Origin: Glandiceps talaboti
Taxonomy: Eukaryota > Hemichordata > Enteropneusta > Spengelidae
Assembly: GCF_964340395.1 (NCBI RefSeq)
Contig: NC_135564.1
Location: forward strand, 12,312,891-12,376,890
DNA: 64,000 nucleotides
Reading direction: 5' to 3'
Numbering within the stretch: position 1 is the stretch's first letter; each line of letters starts with the position of its first letter. Made by a program: the position numbers and the translations under genes. This document shows positions 16,851 through 32,236 of this stretch, in pieces. The notes below the pieces were generated by a model. It ran no database searches and was not told the origin of the DNA. It worked only from the letters and a program-made list of their open reading frames with translations.

Positions 16851-19800
16851 GTAAGTCAGTCAGGATTTTATCGACGTACAACATTGATGTTTGTGTTAAT
16901 TTCTCTCTACATGAATTCTTAAGAATTTGAAAACAGTTTTCGAATGTATACACTTGTACCACACAACATATGTGAGGAGGCGTCGATAGACTTTGTAGAA
17001 GTTTATTATAAACTGTAATGTAATGACATGAAGTTGTTTCTTAGCCGACAGCCCTTTTACCATTCTTCGCAAACCATAGCTGTTATTTCTTGGACAGTGT
17101 CGTAAAAGAGGGTGGGGGTTTACGACGCTGTCCTTTTTACCAAAATTTAGAGTTTATCTTATGATACACAATGTATACTCCAAGTAAATTTCGAACGGGT
17201 ATTGGAAGCACATGGGAAGCGGCAACGAGTATACATTCTGGTAATTGGTAATGTTAAATTTTGGTTTCTGGATAGTTCAATAGAGAGCTTATTAAAAACC
17301 AGGACACGTCTCTGGGCTATTCACAGCCCAATCACTGTGATCGTACGACGTAAACAAAATCACAGTCAGCCGACATTGAGGTTAAATACTGTCACATTGG
17401 TATATTGACACACATGTAGTTTATGTCAATATCTACCCCATCGAGTCTACTAAATACTTTAACGTACAGAAAAGTGAAAGGTAAGTACTCCTACCTAGTG
17501 GTACCACTGTAAAACATTAGCGGCCCGGGACTATGAGACCCCAAACGTGAACTGAAGACTATAACTTGCTACGGTACAGTCATATTTTATTACGTGTTGG
17601 CCATATATTAGAATTCTATGTTGATGTTTTGTTACCCGTTGTGACTTTTCACCTAAATGGTTATAGAAGTCAGAGTACGACAATGATCATCGTTGCGTTG
17701 TAAAACTACAGTCCTTCTTACGGCACTGTAAAACTACAGCACTTCTTTAATACGACACTGTTAAACTACAACCCTTCTTACGGCACTGTAAAATTACAAC
17801 CCTTCTTTACGGCACTGTAAAACTACAGCCCTTCTTACGGCGCTGTAAAACTACAGCACTTCTTTAATACGACACTGTAAAACTACAACCCTTCTGGCAC
17901 TCTTCGAAACGCACGCCAGCAGAATCTTGAGAAGTATACTATTCTGTGGCATGGCACAGTGTAGCTTGCGAGAAAGGTTAATGAGTTTTTTCAATATTTA
18001 CATTTTCATTAACAACTTACATAACATACTATTATGGGATAGTTATACACTTTATATGAATGAACTTTCAGCCTTCAGCATTGTTTCAGACCACTTGATT
18101 GTGCAAAGAGTCGGACTTATTTACTGAATGTGTAGTAAAACATGTTTACCTCTAAGACGTTTGACCTACCATGTATAGTAGCCAATAAATATTTACCCTG
18201 GATAAGTTTACATTGCTGATAAAACCATGCTATGCTACATTTTCAGCTTTTCTATTTAAAAAAATACAATGAAAACTTCTAAACGTTGTACAACTGTCGT
18301 CAACAGAAATGGCCATAAATATTTATGTATGCAAGAAATATAATACTATGAGTGTTGTGACACCGCCAACCTATGACCCAAAATCTCATTAATACAAAGA
18401 ACTTCAACAATACATTGACTGACTATGAGCTGCAGTCCACCAAAACATTTTTACAAAAAACACAATAGTTATATGTCACAGTCAGTGCACAAAACAATAT
18501 AAAAGGCTTTCAGCCACGAAAACATTTGCATTTAAAGAAAAAGTTGGCGTGCGTACTATAAATCAGGTGTCGGACACGATTAGCATCGCTATTTTCTGAC
18601 TCCTGTTATCCGATCTGATTGTTTTCCTTCTTATGTACTTACGTTTGTGATGTCATTTTAATTTTTGATCGGGTAATAAAAGATATCGTATCGTATTGTA
18701 TCGCATAACACAATACAACACTACAATACGGCGATGTGCTGCGCTGCGCTGGAATACAATGCAACACAATACAATATGATGCGATATGCAATATAATGCC
18801 ATCAAATTCAATGCAATACAATGCGATGCGATCCGATGCTATGCGATGCAACACACCAACACGCACAGCATCATAACACGCCACATCACACCACTTCACT
18901 CCACGCCACGCCACACCACACCACACCATATACTGCAATACAATGCAATGCACTGTATTACTCCTACATGGAGAAACTGCAGTATCTGTTTGAAAACAAA
19001 AATAAAAGTTATAAAAAGATGATATTTAATTTTTTTTAAAAAGACAAGTAAATATATGAACAATTAAACAGTTCGTACAGAGTTTGACAATAATAAAAAA
19101 GGAAGTACATAATTAGCTAACAAAAGACGACTGAGATCAAATTCTTAGATACATGGTCTGCCTAATGAGAATTAAATATGCACGTATCAAAGAAAGAATT
19201 ATAGTGAGGATCGTATATCTGACGAGGGTTACGAAAATAGTTCGATTTCAGTGAACTAGTGTAGTCCGTGACCCTGACAAAATAAATGAGTACATAAAGA
19301 ATGAAATCGCGGTTGCATATTTTTGAACATGGAATTCGTGTTACCCCCACCACCACATCCCTAGTTAACAGATTATAAAGAGACCTGGGTACTTGTAATT
19401 ACCTGCTGTAGATATACTAATCAAATAATCGGAGTACACGGAATGTACATTTAAGTGGTAAAATGACTATCAAGTATTTGCACACATTATTAAAAAGCGC
19501 AAACAAACAACCACACATGGATTACGCCTTCTCTTCGTTTCATAGATTGTAGTTCAAAGCTAAAGCATCCATCGAGGTCGTAGCAAGCCAAACAAAGAGT
19601 GAAGGCATACCGTACCGTTTATTGATATGCACTCAGTCTGATGGAGAACCTTGTACTTGGGCCATAATAATAAATTACATTAAGTTTTTGAATTAGTAAA
19701 GTCGTAAAGAATTCAGCATGCTATAACGTGAACGAAAATAACTTAGTTGTTAGGCGCGTGTACTGTTATTGAAACGAACAGCTAGAAGACCTTCGGTGAC

Positions 19801-20953
19801 AATCTTTCCGACAACAGTTCTAAACCATAAACGTAACTTCTACTAATAAAATAAATCTGCAAGAGTTGATATTATTATAAATTCCATTGAAAACTGTTTA
19901 CATATCACGATATGAAGAAACCATGTCGTAAATAACATTTGTATTTACGAATACGAGAGAAGCTTAAAGATGAGATTTTTTTGGCATGCGGACTAAAATT
20001 CTAAAATATGACCTATTTCGAGGCGAGAATTTTGAAAGACGGGATATATCAAATAACTGATTGACGGAACTTCTAAATAACGAGCAATTTATGTACTCAG
20101 AAACGTGTAGATAACTATGTATGTAGAGATTGCTGTAATAAGAAACGCCATTGAGATTTAGGCAGCGTCACTCCCAGAGAGGTTTCGATGAACTCTGTCT
20201 AGAAACTGACAGATAAGCTTTAGATCACTTTTAGAAGTGTGTGGTTTATAGTGTTTCAACTACTTCACACCAAACCTTGATTTACAATGCAGAGTTTGAC
20301 ATGTTATCAACTATGCCATCACTTGTTACTCTTAAAACTTTGCCATACCGTGTCAAACCAATACGTGTTTTATGACAGCTGTCCTCAATCAGCTTTAGTT
20401 GTTTTATGACTAGGTTGACCTTTCTGAAGTTGACTTGGTGCCAGTGTTATAAATCGACAAACTGGTATTTATAAGTATACCACGAAGTAATCAAACAAGG
20501 ATAAACTATGACAAGTACCAGTACATGAGTGATGCAAAGGTCACAGTGGAGATGTTGTCTCATTCAACGAAGGAATGCAAAGTTTAATACCATGTTGTAT
20601 TCCATAGCTACAACACTATAACCGAAGCTATTTCAAAATATTTGTTCCTTTGTTTCGTGTCAGCGAATATTATCAATCGATATTTGATATTTATATGATC
20701 ACACCACAAACTGATCAGACACAGTTAAACTATATAACGCGTGACATGACGACAAATCTATAATCAAGCAAAAATATAGATATTTCCCCATGCTTTCCAC
20801 GAGTGTTTTGTGTATAATAGTTGTGGTACATTGACTTGCATAATGACAAACTTTGTGTTTATGTCGTGTTCGTACCCTTGGATGTGGGTGTGCTTTGGGG
20901 TCTAATTGTCTGTGTGTATGTGTAACTCTGTGTCTGTATCAGTGTATCAGTTC

Positions 20954-21023
<70 letters not shown>

Positions 21024-23526
21024 ATGTCTGTCTGTCTGTCCGTCTGTCCGTCTGTCTGTCTGTCTGTCTGCATGCATGTGTCTGTGCATGCATGCGTGTG
21101 TGTGTATATATATGAATGTATGTATGTATGTATGTATGTATGTATGTATGTATGTATGTGTATGTATGCGTGTGCGAGTGTTTAACAAATACACGCGTGC
21201 GTGTGTGCGTATGTGTTTGTTTGTTTGTTTGTGTATGTATGTGTGTGTGTGTGTGTGTGTGTGTTTTAGGACCAAGTTGTGTTTGTGTATACATGTTATT
21301 TACGCATTAGTATTAGCACTGTTGTAGATTGCTGTTTGTGTCAAGTCCTAGTCATCGGCTATACATATGCCGCAAATGTACAAGTCAGATTAAAAAATCA
21401 ACGGTGTTGTCATAAACATATGTCACTCAGGGCTGAGTGATCTTAACGTCTCCCTTAGCCATTGAATGCATGCACATCGTAATTATCAGGTGCAGTCAAC
21501 GAAACTGTTCTTGCGAAAAGCTCTTTCTTACATAATTTTTCATTGGGCTGGCAATTTTTTTTGAAAAATCGATAGCGAGAAGGTAGCCAACAAGGAAGAA
21601 TAGCGTTGGGGAAGTCCTGATTTTGATACAGTGGAGGGGAAAGCATGGAATTGTGGGGGAGAGATGGAGAGTGCTGTCATACTATGTAAGGGAACGCACA
21701 TTGCTATAAAGGAAAGCCCAAACGTTTTCATGTGGGGAGTGAGTAATTAATTCACAGTATTGGGTGGGCAGTGGGAGGGAAAGAGGACAGATATCTTTCA
21801 CCACCAGTGGGAGGGCACTTAAAAACAGCTAAAAACCCTCCCCACATTTTGGGGGGAACGATTGTATTAAAAACATCAATGTTGGAATGAAACAACATAT
21901 ATTTAATGGGAACCACAAATCTGTCCGTTGGCTGCTCCTGAATTATTGTCCTTATAATAGAATTGCTCTTATGATCGAACACTGTCCGTATAATAGAATT
22001 GCTCTTATGATCGAATACTGTCCGTATAATAGAATTGTTCTTATGATCGAATACTGTCCGTATAATAGAATTGTTCTTATGATCGAACACTGTCCGTATA
22101 ATAGAATTGCTCTTATGATCGAACACTGTCCGTATAATAGAATTGTTCTTATGATCGAATACTGTCCGTATAATAGAATTGTTCTTATGATCGAATACTG
22201 TCCGTATAATAGAATTGTTCTTATGATCGACATAATTACTGTCCGTATAATAGAATTGATATTATGAAGCAGAACGACATAATTACTGTACGTATAATAT
22301 AATATAATATAATATAATATAATATAATATAATATAATATAATATAATTGTTCTTATGATCGAATACTGTCCGTATAATAGAATTGTTCTTATGATCGAC
22401 ATTATTATTGTCCGTATAATAGAATAGTTCTTGTGATCGACATAATTATTGTCCGTATAATAAAAATTGTTATTATGATCGACATAATTACTGTCCGTAT
22501 AATGGTATTGTTCTTATGATCGAATAATGTCCGTATAATAGAATTATTATGAACAACATAATTACTGTCCGTATAATAGAATTGCTATTATGAACGACAT
22601 AATTACTGCCCGTATAATAGAATTGCTATAATGAACGACATAATTACTGCCCGTATAATATAATTGTTATTATGAACGACCTTATTACTGTCCGTATAAT
22701 GAAATCATTATTATGAACATTATTCACTGTTTTATACATAATGAACAGCATAACGATATTCGTGTTAAAAATTCATTTTACAGCTGGACCAACCAATGCT
22801 GAATCTTCCTGACAGAAGTTTCTATTTCCGTGATGACAACGACCCAGTAAGTAGTCATTTCCCCGTAAAGTCATTTACGCTACAGTACGTTTTTCATTTG
22901 TTGCATGACCGCCCTCTGTTTTATAAGTATCTAACAATGGAAAGTCTGTACTAATCAGAAGCCTACGATTACAAAGTGGCTGCCATTTAATCAGAGTTAC
23001 TCCCAGTGGATTTCACCTAAAACATAGACTAATATAAAGAATCTTCCGATTGCCACAAGTTAATAAGTTTCTCATTGATAGTACTCGTATTTTCACAGAC
23101 TATTGCATCCTTCGACTAATTTTCAGTATTTTACATTACACTGTAAATGACCCAAGTGACCATTAACTTCAATATGCCAAACCAGCTGTAGATATAAGTT
23201 CATCAGATGTCTGACATGTAATAATCCCCATTTTGTTGAGCGCACACCGAAATGGAATAGTACATTTAGCAATGCTATTCAAGACCTATGAGGGCAGCAA
23301 CCTGCGATTTGCGACTTGCAAAACTGCGGTGGCCAACTTGTACACTGCAGCTAACAAAACTACGACTAGGTCAGAGAGTTGCCAAACATCGACTTCACCC
23401 TTATGTTTTAGACTCATGGACAACGTACCCACAGGCTCTTTGACTTGTCCGTATTTACAATTTAGTTGTATAGCTATATGCGTTCAGCAAATACCACTCT
23501 AATCGATTGTTATGATGTACAACGCC

Positions 23527-23588
<62 letters not shown>

Positions 23589-24003
23589 TTGTTAAGTATG
23601 CTTCAGTATGATGAATACTACAAGAATTGCTTAATCTAGCACAAATTATGTCCCAAACCGTACCAACTCAGATTATCTAACTATAAACGTTTTAGTCAAG
23701 TTTTTAATCAAGACAACCAAATTAATTGCGGCATAGACATAAACCTTTTGATTAATTGCCCCTTCCCAATGTAATGCATAAGTACTAGTATACAAAATTT
23801 GCATCTGGACCATGTGATTTACGCTTATTCCAACAGGTGGTTTTGAGTTACTTGAAGTTAATGAAAACCGTTCTTAGTGAACTTGGATTGGAACAACCAA
23901 CACTAGATAATGTGACCGATGCTGTGTGGCAGTTTGAGGTGGAGGTGGCCCAGGTAAGGCTATATCAATGACATGTACACAGACAGACAAACTGGCAAAT
24001 ATT

Positions 24004-24042
<39 letters not shown>

Positions 24043-27000
24043 CAAGGGAGAAAGGTGGACAATATACATGTAAACATGCCTCAACTTCATCTAAATTTGA
24101 ATGCCAATCTGAACTAGCGTACTTTTAGGAGTACAAAAATCGGACATAAATGATCTTAACTTCCAGAAAGGTGTAACTGGATGGGTGTGTAAATTTGTCT
24201 GTTGAAATTGTTCTTTTCATTTTCTTGTCTTGTTAAGCTTTGCTTCCGCATAGTTTGTACTTTCCTTTTGGGGTGGTATTTAATGTTTTTATGAGTGGTA
24301 ACAGGGCCCGGGTTGAAATCAGCCTTTGTTGTATATATCCTGGCTACCCTTTTTAACATAAATTTTACAACAACTACGAACAAAATATGGCGTTTACACT
24401 CTGGCCGTTCAACGTAACAACAGCACGCGTCTACGTCGAATGGGATCAACGATATTTAACGGGTTTAGAAAAAACGAGTCAAAACATTGAAATAGGCATT
24501 ATGTATCAGAGTTTTTCATTTTTGCGGAGGTATGATATAATATATTATATCCCGATAATGTTCTTTATATAGTCGGAAAATATTCAGGACCTAAGGATTT
24601 GTCACTACTCGTCTTTCAACTCGTAGTAACAAGGCCCCATACTTAACTCACATTTGTCTTGGCCGAAGGAAGACAAATATTGGGGAGTAATATCTCGTTA
24701 TTTCTTTCCAGATTTTGGTTCCCAAGTCTGAAAGACAAGACATCTTGCAGCTTTACAACAAACTGACAATAGAGGAGTTGCAAGCAAGTTCACCACAAGT
24801 AAGTAAAGCTTTGTAGGATACAAATAGAACAACAGTGTCTATACTCTCTGTACATGTTGAGTCCGATGCAAATGAAGATTATTCTGACCAATCATATTTC
24901 CCTTACTATTAAACAATAAACTCCAAAATGATTAACTGTATCTATCAGTGGTATACGTAGTTGTATGTAGGTGTACCTGGGCGTTGACTGGAATACTTAC
25001 CAAAAACAAAACTTGCTAAAAAGAAATAAATAAATAGATATGAAAAACGAAAGTACTGAGCCTTTGCCCGGGTGAGGGCGCTAACACGGTTATATATGGT
25101 ATTATTATAGTAACAAGTTGGAATGGTGTCATTTTAGTACAAGACATACCTTGCTTTGTCTTTGGTGGTATTTACATTTGTCTAATTTGGTCGTTTATCA
25201 CGTGATTACACTTTACAGCTTGATTGGTTACATATACTAAATGTGTTGATGGCTCCCCATGTAATCCAACGAAGTGAGGAAATATTGATCTATGCAACTG
25301 ACTATCTAATAGACCTGTCTATTCTCATTTCAAATAGTGATCACAGGTACAGTAACTTCTTAAAATATTGTTACAGTCCCATCGATTTTACCGTTCACCG
25401 TTGTCTCTGTTTGATACAACCATGCAGAAACCAATAAGAAACTGCACATTCTACACTTTGCGAGCAACAATCAAGAGATAGAGCAGAGAAAATGTTAATA
25501 TTTATCAATATCTTTATCTGACAGAACTATCCACAATTTCATGCTTTGGCAACTCGTAGCCCCGTACAGTAAGATGACATCATCAAAGATGTACGACGCT
25601 CATAGCAAAGTCATCAATGCGATAACTGGGGCAACTGTTGCCAAGGAGCAATGGAGAATTTGTTCTAGGACGGTTGGTAGTCATCTAGACATGCCTGTTG
25701 GTGCCATGTTTATCAGGGAGACATTTGGTCCCGAGCAGAAACAAAAGGTAAATTCATGACAGCTGTTTATTTCAAAGATAAATAAACGCTTTTATAGGTT
25801 TAGAAGCTGGTAAAGGGGATGGGGAGAGGGTATGATTTCTTTACTTCTTCATTTTGCTGGGGAATTTCTGAGAAAGGCAAAAAGATTTTACAATATGATC
25901 GAATTAATTAATGACTGATAAGTATTTGATTTGATAAATAACTTGTCCAATAAAATAGAAATAGAATGCATTCTACACTTATTTTAATTCAATCTGATCA
26001 TTATAATATATTTGAATTGTTGTCTGCTGTGAGAGACTTCAATATAGATACGATGTTGCCCTGTCTTGTAGTAGCCTCCAAATCTAGTAAAGATGCCCTA
26101 CTGCACTTGGTATATATTCAGCCATTTTGTGGATTTCCTGCGAGGGGTTTACAGAAAAACATCACGAATACCCTAACCTCTGTCTTGACACTCTTTGTAT
26201 TTGATAAGACAGAGAGATTACAGTATTTGTGACGTCCTCACAGGGGACATTTCTCATTGATGTATACATTTACATCTCTACAGGTTGTTGAAATCGTGGA
26301 CAGCGTCAAATCAACATTCAGAGAAGCCTTGTCAAGTCATACTGCCGACTGGATGAGTCAAGAAACAGTCGAAGCTGCCTTAGATAAGGTCAAGTTCGAT
26401 AGTCTTTTACTCACTATTGTAATTCTATTTGTTTAGAATTAACAATGGTAATAAACAAATCACCATATATTGTATGTACTCATTACGTCAACAAACATAT
26501 CACTAACTATTTCTATGTACACATCAGCAAACAGAATACCGTCTCCTTTCTATGCAGATCACATAACCATACATTTATTTACGTGTACAGATCATATCAA
26601 ACATAATGCCGTCTTTTCCTATGTGCACATCACATCATCTATTTCTATGTATCCATTACACAAAACAAACATATCGCCATATATTTTATGTATACATTAC
26701 ATAAACAAACATAATACTCTTTTTGTTTCTATGTACACCACATAATTTAGAAATGCATCTACACACATAAAAAAAACATATAATCTATTTCCGCTTACAC
26801 AAAACGTCGATAAACTATCGCTATCTATGGTTTTGTGTACTCGGTCACATAAACACACATACCAGCACATATTTCTATGTACACACCATATCATTAAACA
26901 TGTGGCCATTTATGTACTATCCATATACATTGTACACATTACCTCAACAAACCTGTCACTATATAGTGTAGTATACATCAATACACATTGCTCTAAAGCT

Positions 27001-27059
27001 ATTCGTATCTATTCATAAACATTTATCTATTAATTGTAAGTTAGAATTGAGTTAAAACA

Positions 27060-27093
<34 letters not shown>

Positions 27094-27127
27094 GCTGTTG
27101 TTGTTGTTGTTGCTGCTGCTGTTGTTG

Positions 27128-27159
<32 letters not shown>

Positions 27160-28973
27160 GGTGGTGGTGGTGTTTTGATCACAAATACATCCATTCTTGT
27201 ATTGAAACATGAAAAGTGACAACCTCAAATAGTCTGTTTTACTAGCAGTTGCTGGTAAATGTCTCTCACAAATAACAGTCTTGGTTTTATGAGAGGAAAG
27301 TACAATTTCAGACCTCCACGATGACAACTACACGCTTGAAGATAAACCTATTCATTTTTTCATCAACAGGTGGATGCAATGGGGGAGAAAATAGGTTATC
27401 CCGATTTCATTCTTGATCCAGAAGAATTAGACAAGCGATATGATGAGGTAAGATTATCGATAATTGATGTTAATTAATAGTGCAATATGTTTGTAATATC
27501 AAATGTCTCGCTGTGTACATAAATGTAAACATAATTAATAAGCAAATGTAAATATGATCGATTAATAATCACATGTTGTGTACATAGATGTGAGCAGGAT
27601 CGATTGATTTTTTTTTTACACAACTTTTTCATGTTATTTGTTTCCAGTTTGTGTTGGACGAATCTAACTACTTTCAGACTGTCATAAACAGCTTACATTT
27701 TGATTATAGAAAGATGATTAACAAATACCAACAACCTGTAGATAAACAAGAGTAAGTATTCTTTATCGTTACTATAAGACCATTCCAGATTATAGACCCG
27801 TGTATATTCCAAAACATATAATAGTCTCTTTGTTAGGGATTTTCAGTCACAATCATGCAGTCAGTTACCTTTATTCTGATGCTGAGAAGGTATTTCTAAA
27901 GAATGAAAATGTTTCACATGTTATCAACGCCATGATTAGGGAATCTTCAGATGGGACTTTTAGTGAAAAGGTCACCCATTTGGGTGGCTTATACCCTTAT
28001 ACCATTCTTGCTCTATCTAGAGTATCTTGTATCCAAAGGTTTTATATTTGTTTATGATGTTATTTTCCTTGGTAAAAATGAAGTGCAGGTATATTTACAA
28101 TAGGAAACCGCTTTTGTTGCATTTAGTTGCATTTCCAGTTATAAGCACACATGTAAACTCGATGTACACGTAATGGTATGTCGTTGAATACTAACAAACG
28201 TGAACATCAACTTGTAGGGTCACACAGAGTTCATGATGTCCTTTCATGAACTCTGTGTGACCCTTCAAGTTGATTTTAGTTCTGCTAATTTGCATATGAA
28301 GAGTTTTTAACTATGATTCGTATTGGGGCTAACTTGAGTCAAAATCATTTCTTTTTCCTGTTTTCAGATGGCTTGCCCCTCCCCATATACTCAATGCCTA
28401 CTACAGACCATCTGCAAATGAAATGAGTAAGTATTACCATAACAATATTATAATTTCTTGGTATATATAAATACAAATGGTTTAAAATATCTGTCATTGT
28501 AAATTTAATGTGCTATATCACTCCAGTTATCATCAATTAGAGCAATATATTGTTGTAAAATATGATTACATAAGTAACCATTGCAATCTAAAAAATATTA
28601 GGTAAGTAATTAGGGTAATAACAATTGAATAAGCTAATGTTATATACTTATTAATTGGTAAATTGTTAATTGATATATTTAGAAAGACAATTTACAAAAT
28701 CTAAGTTATGATTAGTAAGATATGTATATTCTGTATTGGATACACTATCTACTATATTTGTGTCTTCAAACGTTGGAAATTTATGTTGTTCATAGTACAG
28801 TAAATTACCAAATGTTTAATTTCAGCTATTATGGCAGCCATGTTGCAGTCACCCATCTTCGATAGTGAAGGCCCTGAGTAAGTATATATATAAAAGTCTG
28901 ATTCCATGGCTTGACAACCTTAGCGACCGAATGAGTAACTTATGTCCTGAGTAACTTATACTTACTGACTGAC

Positions 28974-29006
<33 letters not shown>

Positions 29007-32000
29007 GTTTACTGGTTTGAAATGATATCCGGTGTATAAACGGTATATGGCAATGCGGAGAGATTAGTTTTTGCTGGAAATGTAATTACATAACTTCCTC
29101 TAATTTGCATATTAATAAACCTTTTACGTGTTTTCTCAATATCTCAAAGAATTGCTGGCTATATTGATATCGAAATGTGGTACAAACTTGTAATGTTCAG
29201 GCTTCACATCATGCAATAAACACTTATTTACTGTTGCTATGTATGTATGTATGTATGTATGTATGTATGTATGTATGTATGTATGTATGTATGTATGTAT
29301 GTAGTCATGCTTCCATTTTCGTATTGTTTATTTACTTAGGTAGCATTGTTGTTATTTATGCAAAAGACTGGACTTTAGTAGGAGTAATTTTTTCAATTGT
29401 GAAAAGCCATTAGCTTTGCATTTGGCTATCGGTAAGGGCGTGGTCTTAGTTGTTTGGCATATTTGTGTCAATTTTTCATATTTTCAGCATGTTTATTTGT
29501 ACTAGAAATAATACTGAAATAAAGGAATAAATTTCTGTATTTCGATCTATGTTTTCATTTTTCCAGAGGACTGAATTACGCAAGGCTTGGCTTTATTGTT
29601 GCCCACGAGTTAATTCATGGATTTGATACACATGGTAGGTACCATATCAGATACTGTAATAGTATTGTATATAGGTTAGATTTCGATAAGAAAGATTTTG
29701 ATGATATGTTTGGGTGGTGTAAAGCGGTGCAAGATCTCTCTTATCAAACTCTAAAGGAAAGTCAACAAATGACTTGGTTTGCTAATTGTAAATGTTATGT
29801 GGGGGGGGGGGGGCATATGCAATAGTTTAATATGGAAATATGTATTGTTAGTGTGCCAGGTAGTGTTTGGGCGAGAGTGGAGTATAAGACATATTTCAGC
29901 TGTTCTGAGTAAGACATTTACTTCGTGAAATAGAACACTGTAGCGACCGAAGGAAGACTTCTACCGGTTGATACATCGGCATACCGAAAGTTGATAACAC
30001 CAATTTACATGTATATGATATTTAGATAATAACATATACATTTAATAGCAAGTTATGGTAGGTAATACATACCATATAGATGAAATACAATGATGTATGT
30101 CATTGGGACAAATAAGGCTTACTATGGAGAGACATGATTTGAAATCTTCACAAGAAAAAATAAGTTAATTGATTCGCAAATTCTTTCTAATATGAAATAT
30201 TTGTCATTTGTATTTATCTCTGAAGTTTGTTATTTTGAATTTGCAGGTCGACTTTACAATAAATATGGTAGCATCGCCCCCTGGTGGTCAGATGAATCAA
30301 CTCGTATCTTTGACAGACGGACTGAATGTGTGGCAGAACAGTATAGTAACTATGAAGTGAAAGGAATCAATATGAAGGTGTGTTGGACCACTTTGTGGCA
30401 TGTCAGCATTTATAGTAACACATCCTGCTATCATTGCAAAGTGGCTTACGTAATTGCCGCATACAAGGACGTAAACGAATGACAAAATAAGTTACATGAA
30501 TCGAATGAAATGTCCTGATTGCTCTTATTCATAATTATGTAGCTTTCAATATGCATTCGAGTGGCACGCACGTGTGTGAGATACAGACGACATTGGAAGA
30601 CTGCTCAGATTTTCATTCAAGAACACTATACCCATACAAGTTCAGACAGTCCACATATACACGATGTTAAGAGAGACAAAGTACATCGACATAACACAAC
30701 TTTAACACAACTTTCTGTGTTTTTTTGTATATTTTATGTGTTGCAGGTTGATGGAAATTTAACCAAAGGAGAAAACATTGCTGATTTAGGAGCAATCAAA
30801 TATGCATATAATGTAAGTAAACTCTGCAAATCTCCATGCTTTGAAAGACGAGCTCTCTGTTCAGAAATTGACCTATGACATGAATATTGACCTTTTGCTA
30901 AAAGAAATTTGCCCATGTCTTGTATCATCATTATTGAATCGTCTACACACATTTCTTTTCCGAAGATGGTCACTTTGTTGAATACAAACCGAGTGGGGTT
31001 TCATACATCCGTAATGTATTGACAATTGTCAACTGTGATTTATTTTGCTTTAAAGGGAACACAGAGGAGTCTTATTTATCAAGGTTGCATTTCATTATTA
31101 AATTTACCCAGGAAAGTTATTTTCACCAATTCTGCAATTCTCAAGAATAGAGTTTGCTAACTATACACCAGCTTCCTTTACAGGTTACCTTGTCTCGAGT
31201 GTCTTGTATTACGTATACAGTCGTAGAGAGATGAGTAGACATTGCTAGAATGATGTTATTAACTTATGAAGATTGGAAGCTAATGTAGGATATTTGTTTA
31301 AGATGGTTTAACTAAATACAATAATTTAGGAAGGTCAATATTAATTCCAAATGTTTATTCAAAAAACTTTTATGACGTTTCATAAACGTTGTTCATTTGA
31401 CTACATGTAGGCATACCAATCATCGCTTGAAGCTATGGGTGGAGAGCCATTGCTACCAGCCCTAGATAAAACAAACGATCAAGTCTTCTTTATAGCATTT
31501 GCACAGGTCAGTATCAATTCATTGATTCTAATATTCATTTATATTTTGTCTAATTGTCATTGTTGCATCTCATGGGGAAAAACCCGAATGTTCACGGATT
31601 ATCGACGTTTTATTCCAAATTTTGAAATAAAGATATGAATGATTGTGAGTCATCATGGTATCAGACCATTATTCGAAATTGAGATAGACTCTTAGCTTAT
31701 AAACTGATACATTTTCGTTTCATTTTGTAATTTGTTATAGAATTGGTGTAGTAATCTAAGAGAACGCCGTGCCAAACTTCAACTTCTAACCGACAGTCAT
31801 TCACCTGAGCAGTACAGGTAAGATAGAAGTATTATCCAAAAGTTTGTAAAAGTATTGTTCCTGGAGTTTTACGTCGTATTATGATTAATAACCGACATTA
31901 TGTAACAGAAGTGGATTCATAGTAATAATTTAGATGTGAAGATAGTGTAATCCAGAAAATTAATATTATCACATACGTTTTGGAATCAATATTCTTAAGC

Positions 32001-32197
32001 TTGAACTTGGTTGATGTAAGAAAACTGACAGCATATAATGTTGGGGGCTATGTCTCTGAACGTATAAGACTTGTTAGGTAATTGATAGATTTTGAGAGTA
32101 TTATTGACATACAGTACAGACAGCATCGTGGTTTTGACGGATTCTTCTTCAAGTGAAGGCAATAATGATATAAAATATTGTGTAGTCAAGGATATGT

Positions 32198-32236
<39 letters not shown>

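Larger units (their letters stand above)
16851..22783 (+). other. M13 intron 1 (5.9 kb), rich in tandem repeats
   Basis: Holds a 28-32-bp tandem array (17700-17895), an ATGCA-type degenerate repeat (18680-18960), a TCTG/TATG/TG microsatellite (20955-21262) and a 36-bp minisatellite (21947-22727). A sequence like GCAAACCATAGCTGTTATTTC near 17070 recurs diverged near 38768. No additional exon seen. Confidence 0.8.

Noticed and set aside
21947-22260. CRISPR-like array (regular ~36-bp repeats)
   Set aside because: There are no unique spacers; it is a direct tandem repeat inside an intron of an animal gene.
21887-22267. 126-codon frame and its mirror on the other strand
   Set aside because: Produced by a 36-bp tandem repeat; 12-residue periodicity and both strands open.
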